Below, piece by piece: positions 29,737-44,258 of a stretch of DNA of 64,000 nucleotides (position 1 is its first letter; every line of letters begins with the position of its first letter). Origin of the DNA: Streptomyces cathayae (GTDB lineage: Bacteria; Actinomycetota; Actinomycetes; Streptomycetales; Streptomycetaceae); assembly GCF_029760955.1 (NCBI RefSeq), contig NZ_CP121682.1, positions 3,286,001 through 3,350,000 of the forward strand. Direction: 5' to 3'. A program made the translations under genes and the position numbers. The notes below the pieces were generated by a model. The model was not told the DNA's origin and did not search any database. It saw only the letters and a list, made by a program, of their open reading frames with translations.

Positions 29737-29781
29737 CCGCAGGGCGGCCACCCCGTTCTGTACGGGGTGGCCGCCCTGCGG
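29737..29781 (-). terminator. rpoBC terminator
   Basis: A 20-bp perfect inverted repeat (CCGCAGGGCGGCCACCCCGT, 5-nt loop) begins 18 bp after the rpoC stop. One of the two strongest hairpins in the window. Confidence 0.9.
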
Positions 29782-29798
29782 TACGTCGGGCGACTCGC

Positions 29799-33698
<3,900 letters not shown>

Positions 33699-33809
33699 TA
33701 TGCGTCAATCCCTCTCAGGGTCGTAAGTCGTGGGGTCTGAAACGGGGGTCCTGGGGCCGGCCGGAGGTTCAGGGATCTTCATCGCTGAACCTCCGGACCG
33801 AAACTCCCG

Positions 33810-36800
33810 TCAGACCTCTTCGACGCTGCTCGGCTCGCGCCGGGACAGGTCGATGCCGAGCTCCTCCGCAGCGCGGAAGACGTCCTCGTCGGTGTCACGC
33901 ATCTCGATGGACATGCCGTCGCTGGACAGCACCTCCACGTTCAGGCACAGGGACTGCATCTCCTTGATGAGGACCTTGAAGGACTCGGGGATGCCCGGCT
34001 CGGGGATGTTCTCGCCCTTGACGATGGCCTCGTAGACCTTCACACGGCCGGTGACGTCGTCGGACTTGATGGTCAGCAGCTCCTGGAGGGCGTATGCGGC
34101 GCCGTACGCCTCCAGCGCCCACACCTCCATCTCACCGAAGCGCTGGCCACCGAACTGGGCCTTACCGCCCAGCGGCTGCTGGGTGATCATCGAGTACGGA
34201 CCGGTCGAGCGGGCGTGCAGCTTGTCGTCGACCAGGTGGTGCAGCTTGAGGATGTACATGTAGCCGATCGAGATCGGCTCCGGGAACGGCTCACCGGAGC
34301 GGCCGTCGAACAGCCGCGCCTTACCGCTCGGGAGCACCATGCGCTCGCCGTCGCGGTTCGGGACGGTGTGCTCCAGCAGACCGCTGAGCTCGTCCTCACG
34401 GGCACCGTCGAAGACGGGGGTCGCCACGTTCGTCCGGGGCTCGACACGGTCGGCGCCGATCACCTGGAGGCGCTCGGCCCACTCCGCCTCGAGGCCGGAG
34501 ACGTCCCAGCCCTGGCTGGCGAGCCAGCCGAGGTGGATCTCCAGTACCTGTCCCGGGTTCATTCGGGACGGCACACCCAGCGGGTTGAGGATGATGTCGA
34601 CCGGGGTGCCGTCCTCCAGGAACGGCATGTCCTCGATCGGCAGGATCTTCGAGATGACGCCCTTGTTGCCGTGGCGGCCGGCGAGCTTGTCACCGTCGGT
34701 GATCTTGCGCTTCTGCGCGACGTAGACGCGCACCAGCTGGTTCACACCGGGGGGAAGCTCGTCGCCCTCCTCGCGGTCGAAGACGCGCACACCGATGATC
34801 TTGCCGATCTCGCCGTGCGGCACCTTCAGCGAGGTGTCACGGACCTCACGGGCCTTCTCACCGAAGATCGCGCGCAGCAGGCGCTCCTCGGGGGTCAGCT
34901 CGGTCTCACCCTTGGGCGTGACCTTGCCGACGAGGATGTCGCCGGCGACGACCTCGGCACCGATGCGGATGATGCCGCGCTCGTCGAGGTCGGCGAGGAC
35001 CTCCTCGGAGACGTTCGGGATGTCCCGGGTGATCTCCTCGGGGCCGAGCTTGGTGTCACGGGCGTCGACCTCGTGCTCCTCGATGTGGATCGAGGAGAGG
35101 ACGTCGTCCTGCACGAGGCGCTGCGACAGGATGATCGCGTCCTCGTAGTTGTGGCCCTCCCACGGCATGAACGCGACCAGCAGGTTCTTGCCGAGCGCCA
35201 TCTCGCCGTTCTCGGTGGCCGGACCGTCGGCGAGGACCTGGCCCTCGACGACGCGGTCGCCCTCGTTGACGATGACCTTCTGGTTGACCGAGGTGCCCTG
35301 GTTGGAGCGGGCGAACTTGGCCAGGCGGTACGTGATGTACGTGCCGTCGTCGTTGGTGGTGGTGATGTAGTCCGCGGAGACCTCCTGGACCACACCCGAC
35401 TTCTCGGCCTTGACCACGTCACCGGCGTCGGCGGCGGAGCGGTACTCCATGCCGGTGCCGACGAGCGGGGCCTCGGACCTGATCAGCGGCACGGCCTGAC
35501 GCATCATGTTCGCGCCCATGAGGGCACGGTTGGCGTCGTCGTGCTCGAGGAAGGGGATCATGGCGGTCGCGACCGACACCATCTGGCGCGGCGAGACGTC
35601 CATGTAGTCGACCTCGTCGGGGCTGACGTAGTCGACCTCGCCGCCCTTGCGGCGGACCAGCACGCGGGCCTCGGCGAACCGCAGGTCGTCGGTGAGCGGC
35701 GCGTTGGCCTGCGCGATGACGAAGCGGTCCTCCTCGTCGGCGGTCAGGTAGTCGACGTCGTCGGTGACCTGGCCGTCGCTCACGTTGCGGTAGGGGGTCT
35801 CGACGAAACCGAACGCGTTGACCCGGCCGTAGGAGGCGAGCGAGCCGATCAGACCGATGTTCGGGCCTTCGGGCGTCTCGATCGGGCACATGCGGCCGTA
35901 GTGCGAGGGGTGCACGTCACGGACCTCGAAGCCGGCCCGCTCACGGGAGAGACCACCCGGGCCGAGCGCGGACAGACGACGCTTGTGCGTCAGCCCGGAC
36001 AGCGGGTTGTTCTGGTCCATGAACTGGGACAGCTGGCTGGTGCCGAAGAACTCCTTGATGGAGGCGACGACCGGCCGGATGTTGATCAGGGTCTGCGGCG
36101 TGATCGCCTCGACGTCCTGCGTGGTCATGCGCTCACGCACGACGCGCTCCATCCGGGCCAGACCCGTACGGACCTGGTTCTGGATGAGCTCGCCGACGCT
36201 GCGCAGGCGCCGGTTGCCGAAGTGGTCGATGTCGTCCGTCTCGACGACGATGGTCTGGCCGCTGTCACCGACGGTCTCGATCTCACCGGCGTGCAGCTTC
36301 ACCAGGTACTTGATCGTCGAGATGACGTCCTCGACGGTCAGCACGCCCGCGTCGAGCGGCGCGTCGGCACCCAGCTTCTTGTTGACCTTGTAGCGGCCGA
36401 CCTTGGCCAGGTCGTAGCGCTTGGGGTTGAAGTAGAGGTTCTCGAGCAGCGTCTGCGCGGCCTCGCGGGTGGGGGGCTCGCCCGGACGCAGCTTGCGGTA
36501 GATGTCGAGCAGCGCGTCGTCCTGGCCCTGGGTGTGGTCCTTCTCCAGGGTGGCGCGCATGGACTCGTACTCGCCGAACTCCTCGAGGATCTGCTCGGTG
36601 GTCCAGCCGAGCGCCTTGAGCAGGACGGTGACGGACTGCTTGCGCTTGCGGTCGACGCGGACGCCGACCATGTCGCGCTTGTCGATCTCCATCTCCAGCC
36701 AGGCACCCCGGGACGGGATGATCTTGGCGGAGAAGATGTCCTTGTCGGACGTCTTGTCGATGCTGGAGTCGAAGTAGACACCCGGCGAACGGACCAGCTG

Positions 36801-37295
36801 CGACACCACGACACGCTCGGTGCCGTTGATGACGAAGGTGCCCTTGTTCGTCATGAGCGGGAAGTCGCCCATGAAGACGGTCTGGGACTTGATCTCGCCG
36901 GTCTCGTTGTTGGTGAACTCGGCGGTGACGAAGAGCGGCGCCGCGTACGTGAAGTCACGGTCCTTGCACTCGTCGATGGAGTTCTTCGGCGGCTCGAAGC
37001 GGTGATCGCGGAAGGTCAGCGACATCGACCCGGAGAAGTCCTCGATCGGGGAGATCTCCTCGAAGATCTCCTCCAGACCGGACTTGGTGGGGACGTCCTG
37101 ACCGCTGTCCAGAGCGGCCTCGACGCGAGCCTTCCAGGCGTCGTTGCCGAGCAGCCAGTCGAAGCTCTCGGTCTGCAGCGCGAGAAGGTTCGGAACCTCG
37201 AGGGGCTCCTTGATCTTTGCAAAGGAGATGCGCAGCGGGGCGGTGCTGGCAGCGTTGTTCGTATTCGCGGTCGAGGCATTGCGCGAGGCGGCCAA
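33810..37295 (-). CDS. rpoB: RNA polymerase beta subunit
   Basis: The beta subunit of RNA polymerase (1161 residues). I start at the TTG at 37295 ([20 protein letters not shown]) because an AAGGA ribosome-binding site lies eight bases upstream and the length then equals that known for Streptomyces. The rifampicin region is wild type ([20 protein letters not shown], then [20 protein letters not shown]). The C-terminus keeps the [20 protein letters not shown] clamp segment. No second resistant-type rpoB is in the window. rpoB and rpoC follow a 626-bp leader after rplL. Confidence 0.99.
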   Translation of the reverse strand: MAASRNASTANTNNAASTAPLRISFAKIKEPLEVPNLLALQTESFDWLLGNDAWKARVEAALDSGQDVPTKSGLEEIFEEISPIEDFSGSMSLTFRDHRFEPPKNSIDECKDRDFTYAAPLFVTAEFTNNETGEIKSQTVFMGDFPLMTNKGTFVINGTERVVVSQLVRSPGVYFDSSIDKTSDKDIFSAKIIPSRGAWLEMEIDKRDMVGVRVDRKRKQSVTVLLKALGWTTEQILEEFGEYESMRATLEKDHTQGQDDALLDIYRKLRPGEPPTREAAQTLLENLYFNPKRYDLAKVGRYKVNKKLGADAPLDAGVLTVEDVISTIKYLVKLHAGEIETVGDSGQTIVVETDDIDHFGNRRLRSVGELIQNQVRTGLARMERVVRERMTTQDVEAITPQTLINIRPVVASIKEFFGTSQLSQFMDQNNPLSGLTHKRRLSALGPGGLSRERAGFEVRDVHPSHYGRMCPIETPEGPNIGLIGSLASYGRVNAFGFVETPYRNVSDGQVTDDVDYLTADEEDRFVIAQANAPLTDDLRFAEARVLVRRKGGEVDYVSPDEVDYMDVSPRQMVSVATAMIPFLEHDDANRALMGANMMRQAVPLIRSEAPLVGTGMEYRSAADAGDVVKAEKSGVVQEVSADYITTTNDDGTYITYRLAKFARSNQGTSVNQKVIVNEGDRVVEGQVLADGPATENGEMALGKNLLVAFMPWEGHNYEDAIILSQRLVQDDVLSSIHIEEHEVDARDTKLGPEEITRDIPNVSEEVLADLDERGIIRIGAEVVAGDILVGKVTPKGETELTPEERLLRAIFGEKAREVRDTSLKVPHGEIGKIIGVRVFDREEGDELPPGVNQLVRVYVAQKRKITDGDKLAGRHGNKGVISKILPIEDMPFLEDGTPVDIILNPLGVPSRMNPGQVLEIHLGWLASQGWDVSGLEAEWAERLQVIGADRVEPRTNVATPVFDGAREDELSGLLEHTVPNRDGERMVLPSGKARLFDGRSGEPFPEPISIGYMYILKLHHLVDDKLHARSTGPYSMITQQPLGGKAQFGGQRFGEMEVWALEAYGAAYALQELLTIKSDDVTGRVKVYEAIVKGENIPEPGIPESFKVLIKEMQSLCLNVEVLSSDGMSIEMRDTDEDVFRAAEELGIDLSRREPSSVEEV

Positions 37296-37921
37296 GAGGG
37301 GGTCCTTCCGAGGGCTCGGACTCACTACGCGCGTGCCGGCCCCCCACGGGACACGATGTCGGACGCTTCTCCGTCCGACCGGAAAAGGCCAGGTCAGAGA
37401 GGTCTGATCGTCTGTGCTCAAGTGAGGGCAGACCCCTGGTGACGGGCAGGGGACAGCTAACAGGCAGCGCAAAGGGTCAGTGTAGCCACTTGGCACACTG
37501 ATGTCCAGTGCGGGTTTTCGAGACCCTCAAAGGCCCTCGTTGTTCTCAACTCCTGCGGCACGCTCGTGCCCTCGACGCACCGTGATCCTGCCCTCTTCGC
37601 CGTCGATCCATGCCTCGGATTCGGATCCTTGTGACGACGCGTCCTGAGAATTGCGCGCTGCGTGCGGTTCGTCAAGGCCCCCCTTGCCCGAACCGCCTCT
37701 CAACAGGCGATTCTTCGCGGCCCGCGGAGGTCCGCATCGAAGATCACCATACCCCCCGCCGTCCCGGGGGCAAGGCAGCCGCCGCCGGGCCCCGGACACA
37801 CCGAGGAGCGACCACCCGGTTGGATGATCGCTCCTCGGCGCTTGCGCGTTACACGTCCCGCTGGACGCGGTGCGGAACCGGCTCAGCCGGGCCGCAGGAG
37901 TCCTGTCGGACCCGGAAGGTC
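37296..37921 (-). other. rplL-rpoB intergenic region with attenuator-like hairpin
   Basis: A 626-bp gap between rplL and rpoB without a credible gene. On the minus strand, about 83 bp after the rplL stop, CCGAGGAGCGA pairs with TCGCTCCTCGG (37801-37811 and 37828-37838), an 11-bp stem. In other bacteria this position holds a partial attenuator that sets the ratio of L7/L12 to RNA polymerase, and I infer the same here. The rpoB-proximal 500 bp probably carry an additional promoter and a long untranslated leader. Confidence 0.65.
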
Positions 37922-38305
37922 TTACTTGACCTCGACGGAGGCGCCGGCGCCCTCGAGGGCCTCCTTGGCCTTGTCGGCGGCTTCCTTGTTGACCTTCTCG
38001 ACGACGGGCTTCGGGGCGCCGTCGACCAGGTCCTTGGCCTCCTTCAGGCCGAGGGAGGTCAGCTCGCGCACGACCTTGATGACCTGGATCTTCTTGTCGC
38101 CGGCACCGGTGAGGATGACGTCGAACTCGTCCTTCTCCTCGGCCTGCTCGACCGGGGCGGCCGGGCCGGCCGGGCCGGCGACGGCGACCGCGGCGGCGGC
38201 GGTGACGTCGAACTTCTCCTCGAAGGCCTTCACGAACTCGGAGAGCTCGATGAGGGTCATGCCCTCGAACTGGGCCAGCAGCTCGTCCTGGGTGAGCTTC
38301 GCCAT
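37922..38305 (-). CDS. rplL: Ribosomal protein L7/L12
   Basis: Ribosomal stalk protein L7/L12 (127 residues), present in multiple copies per ribosome and needed for factor binding. N-terminal dimerisation part [20 protein letters not shown], an Ala/Gly/Pro hinge ([20 protein letters not shown]), and the C-terminal globular domain with [20 protein letters not shown] and [17 protein letters not shown]. It follows rplJ by 138 bp, in the usual order. Confidence 0.98.
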   Translation of the reverse strand: MAKLTQDELLAQFEGMTLIELSEFVKAFEEKFDVTAAAAVAVAGPAGPAAPVEQAEEKDEFDVILTGAGDKKIQVIKVVRELTSLGLKEAKDLVDGAPKPVVEKVNKEAADKAKEALEGAGASVEVK

Positions 38306-38443
38306 GATGGCGGTCCTTCCGCTAAATCGGCAGATGCCGGATGTACTGGGTGAGGCGGGCGTGTGCCTTACGGCATTACTGCGTAGACGTCGGGCCCGCG
38401 TCGACCCTCACCTCATGCGGTGAGGATCGGAAAGCGAGCCGAA

Positions 38444-38974
38444 TTACTCGGCACCGCCCTGCTCGTCCTGCTTGGCACGGAGCGCGTCCACGGTGCGGAC
38501 GAGCTTCGACGGCAGCGCCTGGAAGAGCTGAGCAGCCTGGGACTGCTTGCCCTTGAAGGCACCGGCCAGCTTGGAGAGCAGAACCTCGCGGGACTCGAGG
38601 TCCGCAAGCTTCTTGATCTCGTCGGCGGACAGCGCCTTGCCGTCAAGGACACCGCCCTTGATGACGAGATTCGGGTTGTCCTTGGCGAAGTCACGGAGAC
38701 CCTTCGCCGACTCCACCGGGTCACCGGTGACGAAGGCGACCGCCGTCGGACCAGCGAAGAGCTGGTCGTCCAGCGTGATCCCGGCCTCGTCGGCCGCAAT
38801 CTTGGTCAGCGTGTTCTTCACCACGGCGTACTGGGCGTTCTCACCGAGCGAACGACGCAGCGTCTTGAGCTGCGCCACGGTGAGACCGCGGTACTCGGTC
38901 AGCACGGCGGCGTTGGAGCTGCGGAACTTGTCCGTCAGCTCGGCAACCGCAGCAGCCTTGTCGGGCCTCGCCAT
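38444..38974 (-). CDS. rplJ: Ribosomal protein L10
   Basis: Ribosomal protein L10 (176 residues), which anchors the L7/L12 dimers to the ribosome and, with them, represses its own operon. [20 protein letters not shown] and [20 protein letters not shown] are canonical, and the C-terminal helix ([20 protein letters not shown]) is the L12-binding part. An AGGAGG sequence precedes the ATG. The upstream leader has the L10-leader character. Confidence 0.98.
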   Translation of the reverse strand: MARPDKAAAVAELTDKFRSSNAAVLTEYRGLTVAQLKTLRRSLGENAQYAVVKNTLTKIAADEAGITLDDQLFAGPTAVAFVTGDPVESAKGLRDFAKDNPNLVIKGGVLDGKALSADEIKKLADLESREVLLSKLAGAFKGKQSQAAQLFQALPSKLVRTVDALRAKQDEQGGAE

Positions 38975-39200
38975 AGAGTCTCGGCCTCCTTCCGGGTGAT
39001 TCGGACCGCGCGGACCCGAAGGAGGACTGGGAAAACGAAACGCCCCGGGCGCAGGCGCACGGGGCGAGGCTCAACCGGTGATTCGCATCCTCGCGGCAGC
39101 GAATTCCGGGAACTCTTCCACTGTCACCTGCGCGGGCCGTCCGCAGTTCAGCGGATCCTTCGGCCACCGCACTCCCTGACGAGGGCGCGGCAACAACCAG
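38975..39200 (-). promoter_or_regulatory. Probable L10 (rplJ) autoregulatory leader
   Basis: The long leader of rplJL lies here on the minus strand, between the rplJ start and the lipoprotein gene 318 bp upstream. It contains GCGCCTGCGCCCGGGGCG just upstream of a TTTCGTTTTCCC run and several potential stems. L10-leader autoregulation by the L10-L12 complex is well established in other bacteria, so I infer an L10 leader. Exact boundaries cannot be given by eye. The promoter probably sits at about 39190-39290. Confidence 0.55.
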
Positions 39201-39292
39201 CGGTCTTTGGCTTCTTCAGGAGAGTACGGGAACGGATCGCCGCGAGGCAAATCCGTTCCCCGGGGCCGGTTCGCCGGTCCGGTCCGGGCCGG

Positions 39293-40126
39293 TCAGCCCT
39301 GCTCCGCTTCCTTCATCATCTCGGCCAGGTCGGCGGTCTCCTCGGCCGGCGGGGCCTCGACCGTCACCGGCTTGTTGACGTCGAGGAACTTGATGGTCAT
39401 GTCCAGCGGGCCCTGGGTGGCGTCGCCGCGCATCCGGAACTGCTTGGTGTGGTCCTCACCGTCGACCCACATGTCCATCGTGAGCGACTCGACGCCCATC
39501 TTCTCGTACTGCTCGATGCTCTTCTCGCCGGTCTCGGCGGCCTTGGCGTCCTTCTTCTTGAGCGAGTCGCGCAGGTCGTCGAGGGTGATGGTGCCCGAGT
39601 AGTGGGTGGTCTCGACCCCGTCGATCTTCTCGGTGCCGACCTTCTTCACGTCCTTGGCGCCGGTGAGGAAGGTCGACTCGGCGGCCGGGTTCTGCTCGGC
39701 CTGGCCGGGGGTGCCGAGCTCGTTCAGCTCCGCGTCGGCGCCGAGTTCGGCCATGTCGAACTTCATCCAGCTCTTGCCGTCCATCTCCTTGGCCATCTCG
39801 GCGCCGCCGCCGATGTACATGGCCTTGTCGACGAGCCGGATCTCCACCTTGCCCTGGGTGCCCGCGTCGGGCGCCGTCATCTGCATGCTCATGGCGACAT
39901 CGGGCTTGACCCGCATCGACGCCTCGGCCTCGATCTTGCCCTGTGCCGGGACCTGACCGGTCATCGTGTACCGGAAGGACGTGATGTCCTCGCTGTTCTT
40001 CGCCGCCTTGGCCACGGCCGCCGCCGGCGTCATCTCGGGCGACTCCTCGGAGCCACCGGAACAGCCGACCGCGCCGGCCGCAAGAACGAGTGCGGTGAGT
40101 CCGGCAGCAGGTACGGAATTTCTCAT
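39293..40126 (-). CDS. Lipoprotein of the LppX/LprG-like type
   Basis: A 277-residue secreted lipoprotein. The signal peptide ([20 protein letters not shown]) ends in a lipobox AVGC, after which comes an [10 protein letters not shown] linker. The body ([80 protein letters not shown]) fits the LolA/LppX-like half-barrel family that carries hydrophobic ligands. A GGGGGA Shine-Dalgarno supports ATG 40126. It sits, with a second such gene, between rplA and rplJ on the same strand. Confidence 0.8.
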   Translation of the reverse strand: MRNSVPAAGLTALVLAAGAVGCSGGSEESPEMTPAAAVAKAAKNSEDITSFRYTMTGQVPAQGKIEAEASMRVKPDVAMSMQMTAPDAGTQGKVEIRLVDKAMYIGGGAEMAKEMDGKSWMKFDMAELGADAELNELGTPGQAEQNPAAESTFLTGAKDVKKVGTEKIDGVETTHYSGTITLDDLRDSLKKKDAKAAETGEKSIEQYEKMGVESLTMDMWVDGEDHTKQFRMRGDATQGPLDMTIKFLDVNKPVTVEAPPAEETADLAEMMKEAEQG

Positions 40127-40272
40127 CGAATCCCCCAGGTCCTCGGTTCCCCCCAGGGAACACATAGCTTGTACACAGCAAGGGTTTTGACCCTATCCCA
40201 CACCTCTGACAGCGGCCTTCGAGTTCTGCCGGAGGCTCCCGTAGGGCCCGGGGATGCGGCGGGCGGGCGGGC

Positions 40273-41250
40273 TCAGGGGGCGGCGCGAGGGCCGTCCAGG
40301 ACGTCCGTGGCGTCCTGGGTGTCGGCGGCGGGGGGAGCCTCGGTCGTCACCTTCACGCCGTAGTCGGCGTAGTACGCGGTCTGGGTGAGCCGGCCCGTCG
40401 CCGTCTTCGCCCGTTCCACCTTCTTGACCAGCAGGTCCCGGTCGTCGACCCAGACGTCCACCGTCTGGGTGGTGACCCCGGCCCTGATCAACTGCTGCGT
40501 CAGATCCGCCAGTTCGGCCGAGCGTCCCGTCCCGGGGCCCGGGTTCCGGGTCTTCAGGCGGGCCGGCTCCACCGTGCCCGAGTAGCGCGTGGCGGGTGTG
40601 CCCCGTACCCGTTCCTCACCGACCCTCCGCACGTCGCCGGAGGCCAGCAGCAGCTTCACGCACTGCTGGGGGGTGAAGCCGCGGATCTGGTCCCCGAGAC
40701 CGGCGGCTCCGCCGCCTGCGACGTCCTCGAGGTCGTCGTGGCCGTACCGGATCCAGGGCCCGCCGCCCGTCCGCGCGGCGAACGTGTCGCCCACGCGCGC
40801 GTAGTAGGCGTCGGGCAGATAGCGGGCCTCCATCGACGTGCTGCCGAGGCGGCGCATGGCGTCGGCCACCGCGCCGTCCGTGTACGTGATGGTCAGGGTG
40901 CCGACGAGGCCGTCACCCCAGGCGAGGGTGCCGTCGGCCGTCATGGACATCAGCGAGCCCATGGCCGTGGTGGACTCGACGCGGGCGGACCCGGCGCCGG
41001 CGGTGGAGCGTTCGGCGGACCGCAGCGCCGTGACGGACCGCAGGCGGGACGCCTCGTCCCGCTGTCCGGCGCCGGTGTCGGTGTCGGTGTCGGTGTCGGC
41101 ACCACGATCGCCGGAAGGGCCGGCCGAGCCGGAAGGGCCGAGGACGGCCGAGGAGGTGCAGGCGGAGATCACGGTCAGCGTGGTCAGCGCCGTGAGCGCG
41201 ACCGTCGCCGCGAGCACGAGTCCCGTACGGCGCACGGTCGTGATCGTCAT
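40273..41250 (-). CDS. Second LppX-like lipoprotein with DT-repeat linker
   Basis: A 325-residue lipoprotein. The signal peptide ends in the lipobox ISAC (TALTTLTVISACTSSAVLGP). A low-complexity spacer with four tandem Asp-Thr pairs (GADTDTDTDTGAG) follows. The C-terminal 200 residues share the pattern of the neighbouring lipoprotein (VRRVGEERVRGTPATRYSGT; QTVDVWVDDRDLLVKKVERA), so the two are paralogues by tandem duplication. The ATG at 41250 is chosen because the signal peptide begins there. Function is inferred only from the fold family. Confidence 0.75.
   Translation of the reverse strand: MTITTVRRTGLVLAATVALTALTTLTVISACTSSAVLGPSGSAGPSGDRGADTDTDTDTGAGQRDEASRLRSVTALRSAERSTAGAGSARVESTTAMGSLMSMTADGTLAWGDGLVGTLTITYTDGAVADAMRRLGSTSMEARYLPDAYYARVGDTFAARTGGGPWIRYGHDDLEDVAGGGAAGLGDQIRGFTPQQCVKLLLASGDVRRVGEERVRGTPATRYSGTVEPARLKTRNPGPGTGRSAELADLTQQLIRAGVTTQTVDVWVDDRDLLVKKVERAKTATGRLTQTAYYADYGVKVTTEAPPAADTQDATDVLDGPRAAP
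41074..41097. repeat. Tandem 6-bp repeat in lipoprotein gene
   Basis: Four exact tandem copies of GGTGTC (plus-strand reading) encode the Asp-Thr repeats just after the signal peptide of the second lipoprotein. Each copy adds two residues without a frameshift, so copy number may vary between strains. Confidence 0.9.
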
Positions 41251-41348
41251 CGGTCCCGGTCCCACCCCTGCGCGCCCCCACTCTCTCCCGTGCGAACCCC
41301 GTGGCCGCACCGTAGCGCAGACCACCCGGCACACCTACCGGAACCGGA

Positions 41349-41394
41349 ACGGGCCCCGCACCCGCAGCAGGGACGCTGCGGACACGGGGCCCGT
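41349..41394 (-). terminator. Terminator of rplKA unit
   Basis: A nested structure: ACGGGCCCCG / CGGGGCCCGT encloses CCGCAGC / GCTGCGG. It begins 25 bp after the rplA stop codon, and the lipoprotein gene starts 98 bp further on. It separates the rplKA unit from the lipoprotein genes. Confidence 0.8.
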
Positions 41395-41419
41395 GACCGA
41401 TCGGGACGAGCCGTCAGGC

Positions 41420-42145
41420 TCAGACCGCCGCCGGGTCCTCCTCGACGAGGAGGTTGCGGGTGCGGTTCGGGTCGAGCGGAATGCCGGGACCCATCGTGGT
41501 GGTCATCCCGGCCTTCTTGATGTAGCGGCCCTTCGCGGCGGACGGCTTCAGACGGAGGATCTCGTCCAGCGCGGCGCCGTAGTTCTCCACCAGCTTGGTC
41601 TCGTCGAAGGACGTCTTGCCGATGATGAAGTGCAGGTTCGAGTGCTTGTCGACGCGGAACTCGATCTTGCCACCCTTGATCTCGGTGACGGCCTTGGTGA
41701 CGTCCGGGGTCACGGTGCCGGTCTTGGGGTTCGGCATGAGACCACGGGGACCGAGCACGCGGCCGAGGCGGCCGACCTTGCCCATGAGGTCCGGGGTGGC
41801 GACGACGGCGTCGAAGTCCAGACGGCCCTTCGACACCTCGTCGATCAGTTCGTCGGCGCCGACGATGTCGGCGCCCGCGGCACGCGCGGCCTCGGCACGG
41901 TCGCCGGTCGCGAAGACCAGGACCCGGGCGGTCTTGCCGGTGCCGTGCGGGAGGTTCACGGTGCCACGGACCATCTGGTCGGCCTTACGCGGGTCGACAC
42001 CCAGACGGAAGGCGACCTCGACGGTGCCGTCGAACTTGGACGTGGAGGTCTCCTTGGCGAGACGGACGGCCTCGAGCGGGGCGTACAGCTTCTCCCGGTC
42101 GATCTTGGCGTCCGCAGCGCGGAGAGACTTGCTGCGCTTGCTCAC
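41420..42145 (-). CDS. rplA: Ribosomal protein L1
   Basis: Ribosomal protein L1 (241 residues), stalk protein of the E-site side and, in E. coli, autogenous repressor of the L11 operon. Recognised by [40 protein letters not shown] and [20 protein letters not shown]. It lies 84 bp after rplK on the same strand. The C-terminal tail ([18 protein letters not shown]) is the acidic extension usual in streptomycetes. Confidence 0.98.
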   Translation of the reverse strand: MSKRSKSLRAADAKIDREKLYAPLEAVRLAKETSTSKFDGTVEVAFRLGVDPRKADQMVRGTVNLPHGTGKTARVLVFATGDRAEAARAAGADIVGADELIDEVSKGRLDFDAVVATPDLMGKVGRLGRVLGPRGLMPNPKTGTVTPDVTKAVTEIKGGKIEFRVDKHSNLHFIIGKTSFDETKLVENYGAALDEILRLKPSAAKGRYIKKAGMTTTMGPGIPLDPNRTRNLLVEEDPAAV

Positions 42146-42229
42146 TTAAAGCTCCTGTGGGTTCTTAGGAGTCGTGGTCCGGGCCGAGCGGGCCCTTCCA
42201 CACTTCTGCCTGGCTTACGGGGGTGGAGA

Positions 42230-42664
42230 TCAGCCCTCGACCGTGACGCCCATGGAACGGGCGGTGCCGGCGATGATCTTCTCGGCGGCGTCCAGGTCGT
42301 TGGCGTTGAGGTCGGGCAGCTTGGTGGTGGCGATCTCGCGGACCTGGTCACGCGTGATCTTCGCGACCTTGGTCAGGTGCGGCTCGCCGGAGCCCTTGTC
42401 CACACCCGCGGCCTTGAGGATCATCTTGGCGGCCGGCGGAGTCTTGGTGATGAAGGTGAAGGAACGGTCCTCGTAGACCGTGATCTCCACCGGGATGACC
42501 CAGCCACGCTGCGACTCGGTCGCGGCGTTGTAGGCCTTGCAGAACTCCATGATGTTGACGCCGTGCTGACCCAGCGCGGGGCCGACCGGCGGAGCCGGGT
42601 TGGCGGCACCGGCCTGGATCTGGAGCTTGATGAGCCCCGTGACCTTCTTCTTCTTGGGAGGCAT
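42230..42664 (-). CDS. rplK: Ribosomal protein L11
   Basis: Ribosomal protein L11 (144 residues), part of the GTPase-associated centre and the thiostrepton-binding site; needed for RelA activation. [20 protein letters not shown] and the proline-rich [20 protein letters not shown] linker are canonical and unmutated. The ATG at 42664 is chosen over an in-frame codon seven residues upstream because length then matches the family. rplK follows a terminator that lies between nusG and rplK. Confidence 0.98.
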   Translation of the reverse strand: MPPKKKKVTGLIKLQIQAGAANPAPPVGPALGQHGVNIMEFCKAYNAATESQRGWVIPVEITVYEDRSFTFITKTPPAAKMILKAAGVDKGSGEPHLTKVAKITRDQVREIATTKLPDLNANDLDAAEKIIAGTARSMGVTVEG

Positions 42665-42767
42665 GGCTCTCCGGGTCCTTTCCATTCGGGTCCTGCCTGC
42701 GCGACGGGACCAGCCCGGACGCAGGCATACCGCACAACGATAGCGGGTATGGATGTGCGGCCAAAAA

Positions 42768-42813
42768 CCGCGCAGGTCAGGCGGGCGCCTGAGCGTTCGC
42801 CTGACCTGCGCGG
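42768..42813 (-). terminator. Intrinsic terminator or attenuator between nusG and rplK
   Basis: A 16-bp perfect stem (CCGCGCAGGTCAGGCG with its complement, 14-nt loop) is followed on the minus strand by TTTTT. It lies 58 bp after the nusG stop and 103 bp before rplK. This is the most complete intrinsic terminator in the window, with both stem and T-run, so rplKA is probably a separate transcription unit or is attenuated. Confidence 0.85.
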
Positions 42814-42871
42814 AAGCGGTTGTCCTGGACTCTGCCCAGCGGAGCCGGCAGAGCCGGCGGTTCGGGGTGGG

Positions 42872-43708
42872 TCAGTTCTTCTGGATCTGGTCGAAGGAGA
42901 GCTCGACCGGCGTCTCGCGGCCGAAGATCTCCACCAGGCCCTTGACCTTCTTGGAGTCCGGGTTGATCTCGTTGATGGTCGCCTGGAGCGTGGCGAACGG
43001 ACCGTCGGTGACGGTGACCGAGTCGCCGACCTCGAAGTCCAGCACCTGGACCTCGACCTTGCGCTGCGGAACCGGCTTGCCCTCGGCCTCGGCGGCCTCA
43101 CGGGCGGCCTTCTCCTCGGCCTCCGGGGCCAGCATCTTGACGATCTCGTCCAGGGTCAACGGGTACGGGTTGAAGGCGTCACCGACGAAGCCCGTGACAC
43201 CCGGCGTGTGACGCACCGCGCCCCAGGACTGGTCGGTGAGGTCCATGCGGACCAGGACGTAGCCGGGCAGCTTGTTCTGCTTGACCGTCTTACGCTCGCC
43301 GTTCTTGATCTGGACGATCTCTTCCTCGGGCACCTCGGCCTGATAGACGAGGTCCTCGACGTTGAGCGAGACGGCCCGCTGCTCCAGGTTGGCCTTCACG
43401 CGCTTCTCGTAGCCCGCGTAGGTGTGGATGACGTACCACTCGCCGGGCAGTGCCCGCAGTTCCTCGCGGAGCTTCTCCACCGGGTCACGGACGTCCTCGA
43501 CCTCCCCGGCGGCTTCCTCGGTTCCGTCGGTCTCCCCGGCGGCGTCGGCTTCCTCGGTCTCGTCCGCGGCGGCGTCGGCAGCCTCGACCTCGGCGGAGGT
43601 CCCGGAGACCTCGCTGTCCGCGTCCTCGACGGCGTCGAGCTCGTCCTCGACGGACTCGGCCCCTTCGCCGCGAGGCTCAACGGCGTCGTTCACGTTCGGG
43701 TCAGACAC
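42872..43708 (-). CDS. nusG: Transcription factor NusG
   Basis: NusG (278 residues), which links RNA polymerase to Rho or the ribosome (through S10). The first 95 residues are an acidic, alanine-rich extension ([20 protein letters not shown] ...), known in streptomycete NusG and longer than in E. coli. The NGN domain starts at [20 protein letters not shown], with [20 protein letters not shown], and the KOW domain at [20 protein letters not shown]. It is 81 bp downstream of secE and followed by an intrinsic terminator. Confidence 0.96.
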   Translation of the reverse strand: MSDPNVNDAVEPRGEGAESVEDELDAVEDADSEVSGTSAEVEAADAAADETEEADAAGETDGTEEAAGEVEDVRDPVEKLREELRALPGEWYVIHTYAGYEKRVKANLEQRAVSLNVEDLVYQAEVPEEEIVQIKNGERKTVKQNKLPGYVLVRMDLTDQSWGAVRHTPGVTGFVGDAFNPYPLTLDEIVKMLAPEAEEKAAREAAEAEGKPVPQRKVEVQVLDFEVGDSVTVTDGPFATLQATINEINPDSKKVKGLVEIFGRETPVELSFDQIQKN

Positions 43709-43789
43709 GGTGGCTGCTTCTTCCTGGATACATAGGGGTGGAACACGCGAAAATGAGCGCCGGGTACCTCGGCGCTCTTCGCTGGCGGC

Positions 43790-44077
43790 TCAGCCGAAGA
43801 CGTACTTGGCGGCGTGACCGAAACCGTAGTCGAACAAAGTGACCAGGCCGATCATGAAGACCACGAAGATGATCACTGCGGTGGTGTACGACGACAACTG
43901 GCTACGGGTCGGCCAGACGACCTTACGAAGCTCCGCCACAATCTGCCGGTAGAAGAGCGCGAGACGCTTCAGTGGGCCCTTCTTGGCCCGCTTGCCGCCC
44001 CTGCGGTTCTTCTTCCTGGCGTCCGGCGTATCGTCCTCGGCATCAGGCATGTCGATGGAGCCCACGGCGTCCGTCAC
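43790..44077 (-). CDS. secE: Preprotein translocase subunit SecE
   Basis: SecE (95 residues), the small essential subunit of the SecYEG channel. An acidic then very basic N-terminus (DARKKNRRGGKRAKKGP) leads to the conserved amphipathic motif FYRQIVAELRKVVWPTRSQL and one membrane helix (TTAVIIFVVFMIGLVTLFDY). The GTG at 44077 has GGTGAGGA upstream. It is the usual first gene of the secE-nusG unit, directly after tRNA-Trp. Confidence 0.95.
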   Translation of the reverse strand: MTDAVGSIDMPDAEDDTPDARKKNRRGGKRAKKGPLKRLALFYRQIVAELRKVVWPTRSQLSSYTTAVIIFVVFMIGLVTLFDYGFGHAAKYVFG

Positions 44078-44185
44078 TCGTCCTCACCTGATTCCGGGTC
44101 GTGGCCGTGCCGCGCCCGGTATGAGCCGCACGGCGATGCATTGCTGTACGTACATGCGTACACATCCTGGCTGAGGTGTGTGCAG

Positions 44186-44258
44186 CAGGGCCGGAGGGAC
44201 TCGAACCCCCAACCGCTGGTTTTGGAGACCAGTGCTCTACCAATTGAGCTACGACCCT
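44186..44258 (-). tRNA. tRNA-Trp (CCA)
   Basis: A 73-nt tRNA on the minus strand. Acceptor AGGGTCG pairs with CGGCCCT (one G-T pair), the D-arm is GCTC...GAGC, the anticodon arm CTGGT-CTCCAAA-ACCAG shows anticodon CCA, and the T-arm holds GGTTCGAGTCC. The 3' CCA is not encoded. Its place just upstream of secE is conserved in actinobacteria. Confidence 0.95.

Noticed and set aside
37527-37799. Small minus-strand open frame between rplL and rpoB.
   Set aside because: No ribosome-binding site, no family resemblance; it lies in the leader of rpoB.
41074-41097. Short tandem repeats considered as a CRISPR-like array.
   Set aside because: Units are 6 bp without spacers and in frame within a signal-peptide-proximal linker. 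No CRISPR array or cas gene is seen in the window.
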